Part shown: positions 60,254 to 64,000 of the stretch, piece by piece
Numbering within the stretch: the first letter of the stretch is position 1
How the letters are laid out: each line of letters opens with the position of its first letter
Source of the DNA: a virus
Direction: 5' to 3' (one strand)
DNA length: 64,000 nucleotides
IMG/VR virus record: IMGVR_UViG_3300026078_000023
Location: 29,290 to 93,289 of that record
Made by a program: the position numbers and the translations under genes
The notes under the pieces: model-generated
Told to the model about the DNA's origin: nothing
Seen by the model: the letters and a program-made list of their open reading frames with translations, nothing else
Database searches by the model: none

Positions 60254-60633
60254 CCGCGCACCGCCGGGAACGTGGACGGCTCGTCGACGAGCGCGGGGAA
60301 GAGGGGCCGGTCGCTCATGATCAGCTTCGGGAACAAGGCGTCGCGGAACACGTGCCGCATGATGGCGTCGGCCGTGCGCGCCGTCGCCGCGCCCATGAGC
60401 CGCATGGATTCGAGCATGTCCGGCGTCGTCGCCGGGAAGAAGTCGACGGTCACCGACGTCACGATCGCCGGCGGCGCGACCAGCGCCGCCACCGCTTCGA
60501 CCTGGCGGGCGACCGGCAGCGCCAGCGCGCCCATCAGGAAGAACCGGCGACCGCGGTTCACGCGCTGCTCGCAGACGCCCCCCGGGAACGGGCATTCGCC
60601 GCACCTGGGGCACCTCGGGGCGAGCAGCGTCAT
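60250..60633 (-). CDS. Zinc-finger-like protein
   Basis: 127 residues, ATGA overlap with the membrane gene. C-P-R-C-G-E-C-P-F-P-G-G-V-C-E at 8-22 gives a four-cysteine knuckle. R-F-F-L-M-G-A-L-A-L-P-V-A follows and is hydrophobic. M-R-H-V-F-R-D-A-L-F-P-K-L-I-M near 98-112 is very similar to a short stretch near the N-terminus of the major capsid protein (F-R-D-A-L-F-P-R-L), which could be chance or a real link. Confidence 0.55.
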   Translation of the reverse strand: MTLLAPRCPRCGECPFPGGVCEQRVNRGRRFFLMGALALPVARQVEAVAALVAPPAIVTSVTVDFFPATTPDMLESMRLMGAATARTADAIMRHVFRDALFPKLIMSDRPLFPALVDEPSTFPAVRG

Positions 60634-61058
60634 GGCAGGTACTTTAGCGCGAGGCCGTTGCACAGGACGTGCATGACGTTGTCCGCGATGATGAGCAGCC
60701 ACACCGCGAGGAAATCTGGAACGCCGGGCGGGTAGCCGGTCTTCTCGCAGCTCTTCCACGAGAGCCGGTGCGTCGACCGGATGAGGCCGGGGATCGGAGG
60801 CGTGTCCCAGCCACCGAAGCCGACGTTCTTCGCCCAGCACACGAACCGCGCCAGCCGCCACCTGTCGATCACGAAGTGCGTCCCGACGATGACGGCGAGC
60901 GCCGGCCACGACTGCGTGATGACGGCGAACGGCCACGCGTAGGTGACCGCGTGCACGAGCGCGGCGACGCTGCGCTTCGTCTTGTTGCTCGCCATCCAGT
61001 CCGACTGGATCACGTAGTCGCCCACCGCGTGGCACACCAGCTGGTCGGCGGTGATCAC
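60630..61058 (-). CDS. DUF3307-like membrane protein
   Basis: 142 residues from a GTG overlapping the HAD gene stop. H-A-V-G-D-Y-V-I-Q-S-D-W-M-A near 10-23, A-L-V-H-A-V-T-Y-A-W-P-F, I-V-G-T-H-F-V-I-D-R-W-R-L near 58-70 and F-L-A-V-W-L-L-I-I-A-D-N near 115-126 match DUF3307, a family of small integral membrane proteins. It has three or four membrane helices. Its role is unknown; phage copies may influence the host envelope. Confidence 0.7.
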   Translation of the reverse strand: MITADQLVCHAVGDYVIQSDWMASNKTKRSVAALVHAVTYAWPFAVITQSWPALAVIVGTHFVIDRWRLARFVCWAKNVGFGGWDTPPIPGLIRSTHRLSWKSCEKTGYPPGVPDFLAVWLLIIADNVMHVLCNGLALKYLP

Positions 61059-61558
61059 GGCTGCGGCGCCCCCTTCTTCACCGCGCACCACGGCCGGTGC
61101 ATTCGCAGTTCGATTGAATTCGGGAAGTGCTTGCCGTCGAACCGCCACGCGCGGTCGTCGACGTAGACGATCGCCGCCGGCTTGCGCGACGTGACCCGGA
61201 TGCCCGAGGCGACGTCGTCGCCGATGACAGGTGCGCAACCGAAGTGCGCCATGATCTGCTGGCGCAGCCACCTGCGGATCGCCCACCACCCCCACGGGCG
61301 CGACGCGCGCGCAGAGCACACGACCACGTCGAAGTGCTCCACCAGTTCGACCAGCCACTCGATCGCTCCCGGAACCGGGCCGTCAAGGATGACGCTCGCG
61401 CCGCGCCACCCGGACGTGTACGCGTGCAGGACGCCGTCGAAGTCGATGCTGATCGTTGGCCGACGGCGGCGCTTCGGCGACTCCTTGAACACGATCGCAG
61501 TGATTACCATGAAGCCGGCTACGGCGACGCACGTGCCGACCACGTTGACCAGATTCAC
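61055..61558 (-). CDS. HAD-family phosphatase with N-terminal membrane anchor
   Basis: 167 residues from a GTG at 61558. Residues 7-24 form a transmembrane helix, then S-I-D-F-D-G-V-L-H near 37-45 (catalytic D39, D41). V-V-V-C-S-A-R-A-S near 77-85 is motif II, R-K-P-A-A near 131 includes the motif III lysine, and I-V-Y-V-D-D-R near 137-143 is motif IV. The complete set suggests an active phosphatase or nucleotidase. The membrane helix would anchor it to the inner face of the cell. Confidence 0.7.
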   Translation of the reverse strand: MNLVNVVGTCVAVAGFMVITAIVFKESPKRRRRPTISIDFDGVLHAYTSGWRGASVILDGPVPGAIEWLVELVEHFDVVVCSARASRPWGWWAIRRWLRQQIMAHFGCAPVIGDDVASGIRVTSRKPAAIVYVDDRAWRFDGKHFPNSIELRMHRPWCAVKKGAPQP

Positions 61559-61677
61559 GGCCGCCCCCTTCTCCGGTGCCACCAATGGCGACAGAAGTGC
61601 CCGTCGAGGCACCGCCAAGGCAGCCAGCACAGCAGGCACCAGCCGGCGTCGCGCAGGGTCCAATTGCGCCCCTTCAT
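61555..61677 (-). CDS. Small Trp/Cys/His-rich ORF (40 aa)
   Basis: An ATG at 61677 with TGAGG just upstream opens 40 codons ending in TGA that overlaps the next GTG (GTGA). The peptide is unusually rich in Trp, Cys and His (W-C-L-L-C-W-L-P-W-R-C and F-C-R-H-W-W-H-R). It could be a metal-binding peptide or a leader that couples translation of the phosphatase gene. Confidence 0.45.
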   Translation of the reverse strand: MKGRNWTLRDAGWCLLCWLPWRCLDGHFCRHWWHRRRGRP

Positions 61678-61681
61678 TGCC

Positions 61682-62059
61682 TCAGTACCTGTCCCCGAAC
61701 ACGCCGCGCGCGATGGCATCTCCGACCTTCTTGACGAGCTCCTCTCTCCCTTCGCCGAGGACGCGCTTGTCCCACGCTTCGGCGACGATGCTGCGGAGCT
61801 TCTCGACGTTCTCCGGTTTCAAGAACTCCTCCTCGGCCAGCTTCCGCGCCACGTCGCTCGCAGCCGACGCGAAGATCCGCTGCAGGTCGCTGGGAGCGTT
61901 CCACGTGCCCTCCAGGAGCTTGCGGATCGCGCTCGTGACCAGCTGGTCGCGCTGCTCCGGCGCCAGGGCCTTGATGAGGGCCTCCTGCAAGAACTGCCGG
62001 ACCATGTCCTCGTCCAGGATGAACTTGAACCCCTCGCTCGTCTTCACTGCGTCAGCCAT
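61682..62059 (-). CDS. Unknown helical protein after portal
   Basis: 125 residues, all helical (D-M-V-R-Q-F-L-Q-E-A-L-I-K-A-L and L-R-S-I-V-A-E-A-W-D-K-R-V). GGGAGG is upstream. It follows the portal gene by about 30 bases; small helical proteins in that place sometimes interact with the portal. The gap carries a variant of the CCGGCCAACA motif (TCAACATCCCCGGC near 62075-62088). Confidence 0.6.
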   Translation of the reverse strand: MADAVKTSEGFKFILDEDMVRQFLQEALIKALAPEQRDQLVTSAIRKLLEGTWNAPSDLQRIFASAASDVARKLAEEEFLKPENVEKLRSIVAEAWDKRVLGEGREELVKKVGDAIARGVFGDRY

Positions 62060-62091
62060 GCGCGGACCTCCCTCTGCCGGGGATGTTGACC

Positions 62092-63843
62092 CTACCTGGC
62101 GTCCGTGTCACCCGCCGGCTGCCCGCCGGCCCCCTCGCGCCGAGCGGCCGAGGCGTCGGAGGCGGCGGCGCCGGTCAGCTGGCGGGGCGGGGCGAGGCCA
62201 GCGGTGGCCTGCTCGAGGAGGCGCTGGGTGTCGGCCTCCTGCTCGGTGTTGGCCTTGGCCAGCATGGCGTCGACGTCGCGCACCTGGAACACCTCGCCGG
62301 CCACGCTGGCGGCGGCGGTGCGCTGGTCGATGAGCCCGCCCGTCTTGGCGCCGGTGGCCACCTGGACCCGGATCAGGTCCTCGGCCGGGCTGCTGTTGAA
62401 GTACGGCCCCCACTTGAGCTCGATCACGCCGCCCTCGCCGAGCCGGTGGGGGACCGGCAGGCCGTCCTTGTCGCGGGCCGGCTCGATGTCCCAGGTGAAC
62501 ACGCCGACGCGCGGGTTGCCCTGCTCGTCGGGCGGCAGCTGGATCCGCTTCTCGGAGAACGTCTGGACGATGCGGATCACGATGGCGGCGGCGTCCTTCA
62601 TGGCGCGGCCGTACTGGGCGCGCTTCTTATCGGCGCGCTGGATCATGGGGCGGAACATGAGCTTGATGGCCAAACTGGAGGCGGCGGCCGCGCCGACCTC
62701 CTTCGGGTCGACGAACACGTAGCCGGTGCGCCGGGAGATCCACTGCTCGAGCTTCCCGCAGAACTCCATGGCGGAGGCGAGGCCGGTGCCGGCCAGCTCG
62801 AGGAGCTCGGCCCTGCCCTTGTCCGACAGCTCGATGGTGTTGTCGGAGCCGGTGCGGACGGCGCCCATCTCCTTGGCCTTCGGGTCGTCGGCGATGACGA
62901 TGGACGGGTCGACGGTGGCGAGCTCGCCCTTGTTGATCTGGCTCATCAGCCGGTCGAGGGCGTCGACCTGCTTCCAGGCGCCGTCGCAGTCGGGCAGGCC
63001 GTCCGGCTCGTCGTCGGCCGAAGTGTTCTGGACCCACACGCCGGGGAAGAACCCGAGGTCGTGCTTGACGGTCAGCTCGGGCACCGGGACCCACGCCCAC
63101 GTGCGCGAGTCGTCCATCCGGATCGGGCGGTACGTGACGTCCTCCGACTCGGTCACGATCCGGCGGTGCACCACCTCGACCAGCCTGCGCGTCGGGTTTC
63201 CCTTGTCGTCTTGGTCGTCGACCTCCACCTTGGCGATGCGCCAGATCAGGAGCGCCCCCAGCTGGAGCGCGCGCCGGTTGCGCCACAGGGGGATCGCGAA
63301 CCGCCGGTTGATGACCTCCATGTCGATGCGCCCGTCCCGCGCCGCGAACAGCGCCAGGACCGAGCCGACCGAGCCGCCGAGGTCGCGGGCGTAGCACCAC
63401 TTCTGGTCCCAGCTCATCCGGTCGAACAGGGCGTGGAGCATGGCCTCCGACTGCGGGTCGCCCTGGACCGTCAGCTCGGGGGCCGCCTGCTCCGAGAACA
63501 TCAGGTCCGTGTAGCCCTCGACGATGGTCGCGCAGGCCCCCGTCTCGATGGAGGGGCGCTTCTGCCGGGTGCTGAGGGCCACGTTCATCGGCATCGAGAA
63601 CCCGCGCGGGACCGCCGCCGCCGGCGAGATGGTCTCGTAGTCGTCGGCCGTCATGCCCCACCAGTCGGTCTGCTGGTGGGCGTACTGCTCGCCGCGCCAG
63701 TGGGCCTCGTACCGCTCCAGCTGCTTCGAGTCCTCGTCGGCGCCGTAGGGCGGCTGGGCGTTCTTCTCCAGGTAGGTCCGCGCCATGGACGGGTCGAGCG
63801 TGTAGGACCCCAAGATCGGCTGGCCGGACGGCAAGATCGGCAT
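62092..63843 (-). CDS. Portal protein
   Basis: 583 residues. N-terminal region with L-E-R-Y-E-A-H-W-R-G-E-Q-Y near 43-55, the wing segment V-E-G-Y-T-D-L-M-F near 107-115, a beta-rich middle (V-P-V-P-E-L-T-V-K-H-D-L-G) and G-A-W-K-Q-V-D-A-L-D-R-L-M-S-Q near 287-301 as in portal stem regions. The end is disordered and Ala/Gly rich. Portal rings form the DNA channel and head vertex. A class I promoter with the second box 6 bases from ATG predicts leaderless mRNA. Confidence 0.8.
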   Translation of the reverse strand: MPILPSGQPILGSYTLDPSMARTYLEKNAQPPYGADEDSKQLERYEAHWRGEQYAHQQTDWWGMTADDYETISPAAAVPRGFSMPMNVALSTRQKRPSIETGACATIVEGYTDLMFSEQAAPELTVQGDPQSEAMLHALFDRMSWDQKWCYARDLGGSVGSVLALFAARDGRIDMEVINRRFAIPLWRNRRALQLGALLIWRIAKVEVDDQDDKGNPTRRLVEVVHRRIVTESEDVTYRPIRMDDSRTWAWVPVPELTVKHDLGFFPGVWVQNTSADDEPDGLPDCDGAWKQVDALDRLMSQINKGELATVDPSIVIADDPKAKEMGAVRTGSDNTIELSDKGRAELLELAGTGLASAMEFCGKLEQWISRRTGYVFVDPKEVGAAAASSLAIKLMFRPMIQRADKKRAQYGRAMKDAAAIVIRIVQTFSEKRIQLPPDEQGNPRVGVFTWDIEPARDKDGLPVPHRLGEGGVIELKWGPYFNSSPAEDLIRVQVATGAKTGGLIDQRTAAASVAGEVFQVRDVDAMLAKANTEQEADTQRLLEQATAGLAPPRQLTGAAASDASAARREGAGGQPAGDTDAR

Positions 63844-63849
63844 GCGGAC

Positions 63850-63879
63850 AGACTACCGGTGCAGCGCCGCGCGCAGCAA
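63850..63879 (-). promoter_or_regulatory. Class I promoter, portal gene
   Basis: TTGCTG (63874-63879), 18 bases, TAGTCT (63850-63855), 6 bases to ATG. The second box and following six bases (TAGTCTGTCCGC) resemble those before the 16820 gene (TAGGCTGTCCGC). Confidence 0.6.
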
Positions 63880-63880
63880 G

Positions 63881-64000
63881 CTACCCGGCGAGCTGGCGCC
63901 AGGCCCAGCGCAGGAGGCGCGCCAGCCAGCCGGCGCGGGGCGGGGGCGCGAGCTCGGCCGGGTCCACCACCTGGAGGTGCTCCTCACCGCCCGACCACCC
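63881..64000 (-). CDS. C-terminal end of an upstream gene
   Basis: The final 39 codons of a gene entering from the right edge end at TAG (63881-63883). The tail is Pro, Arg and Trp rich (A-P-P-P-R-A-G-W-L-A-R-L-L-R-W-A-W-R). In this position terminase or another packaging gene would be expected, but the fragment is too short to identify. Confidence 0.6.
   Translation of the reverse strand, partial: GWSGGEEHLQVVDPAELAPPPRAGWLARLLRWAWRQLAG

Noticed and set aside
60250-60633. Capsid-like relationship from the shared F-R-D-A-L-F-P stretch with the major capsid protein
   Set aside because: Only about ten residues match and the surrounding sequences and lengths differ, so I recorded it as a curiosity and not as homology.
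1-64000. tRNA, rRNA, CRISPR arrays or insertion sequences
   Set aside because: I saw no cloverleaf-like tRNA, no regularly spaced identical repeats and no transposase frame on either strand. This was a visual reading only; tRNAscan or a repeat finder could still find a weak case.

Overview
The window is a contiguous piece of a very GC-rich genome of a contractile-tailed phage (myovirus morphology). Every gene I accept is on the minus strand, so transcription runs from high to low coordinates and the map below is read from 64000 down to 1. Sheath, tube, tape measure, gp27/gpD-like hub, spike and J-like baseplate proteins show the contractile tail. Portal, MuF-like, scaffold and HK97-fold capsid proteins show a standard tailed-phage head. 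No large terminase, DNA polymerase, integrase, tRNA or CRISPR is visible; terminase and polymerase may lie outside the window. Lipobox proteins and a GC-rich codon pattern suggest a GC-rich, probably Gram-negative, bacterial host. The host cannot be named from sequence alone.

Layout in transcription order. (1) 64000-54.2 kb: end of an upstream gene, portal, an accessory block (HAD phosphatase, DUF3307-like membrane protein, PD-(D/E)XK-like nuclease, lipoprotein, small unknowns), then the MuF-like head protein. (2) 54.2-44.0 kb: small virion-type proteins, a 750-residue protein built of about 20-residue repeats, scaffold, major capsid protein and two more head-region proteins, with terminators after the capsid gene and after the 44.05 kb gene. 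(3) 43.9-36.0 kb: neck, tail completion, sheath, tube, tail assembly chaperone with a -1 frameshift, tape measure. (4) 36.0-22.5 kb: baseplate hub, spike, gp25-like and J-like proteins, fibres. (5) 22.5-16.5 kb: glycosyltransferase-like gene, lipoproteins, papain-like peptidase, holin-like and other membrane proteins, and small virion-like genes. (6) 16.5-0 kb: RuvC-like resolvase, small unknowns, DUF932-like protein, sigma-like factor, HTH proteins, UvsW-like helicase, uracil-DNA-glycosylase-like protein, replication initiator, DnaC-like loader, DnaB-like helicase, UvsY-like and gp32-like proteins, UvsX/RecA-like recombinase and the start of a Mre11/SbcD-like phosphoesterase. Together the last group forms a T4-style recombination-dependent replication module.

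Genes are packed tightly. Most junctions overlap by GTGA, ATGA or TGATG, pointing to translational coupling. No gene-free stretch exceeds about 200 bases.

The most notable new signal is regulatory. About fifteen genes are preceded by the same promoter architecture: a TTGACA-like box, exactly 18 bp of spacer, then a box resembling TAGTCT. In about twelve of them the second box ends only 6-7 bp before the start codon, which predicts leaderless or nearly leaderless mRNAs. A second motif, CCGGCCAACA(C/T), sits at the same distance before four other starts. Two intergenic regions at 13.95 and 15.2 kb share a third motif. The tail chaperone mRNA also appears to fold so that its own start codon is paired.
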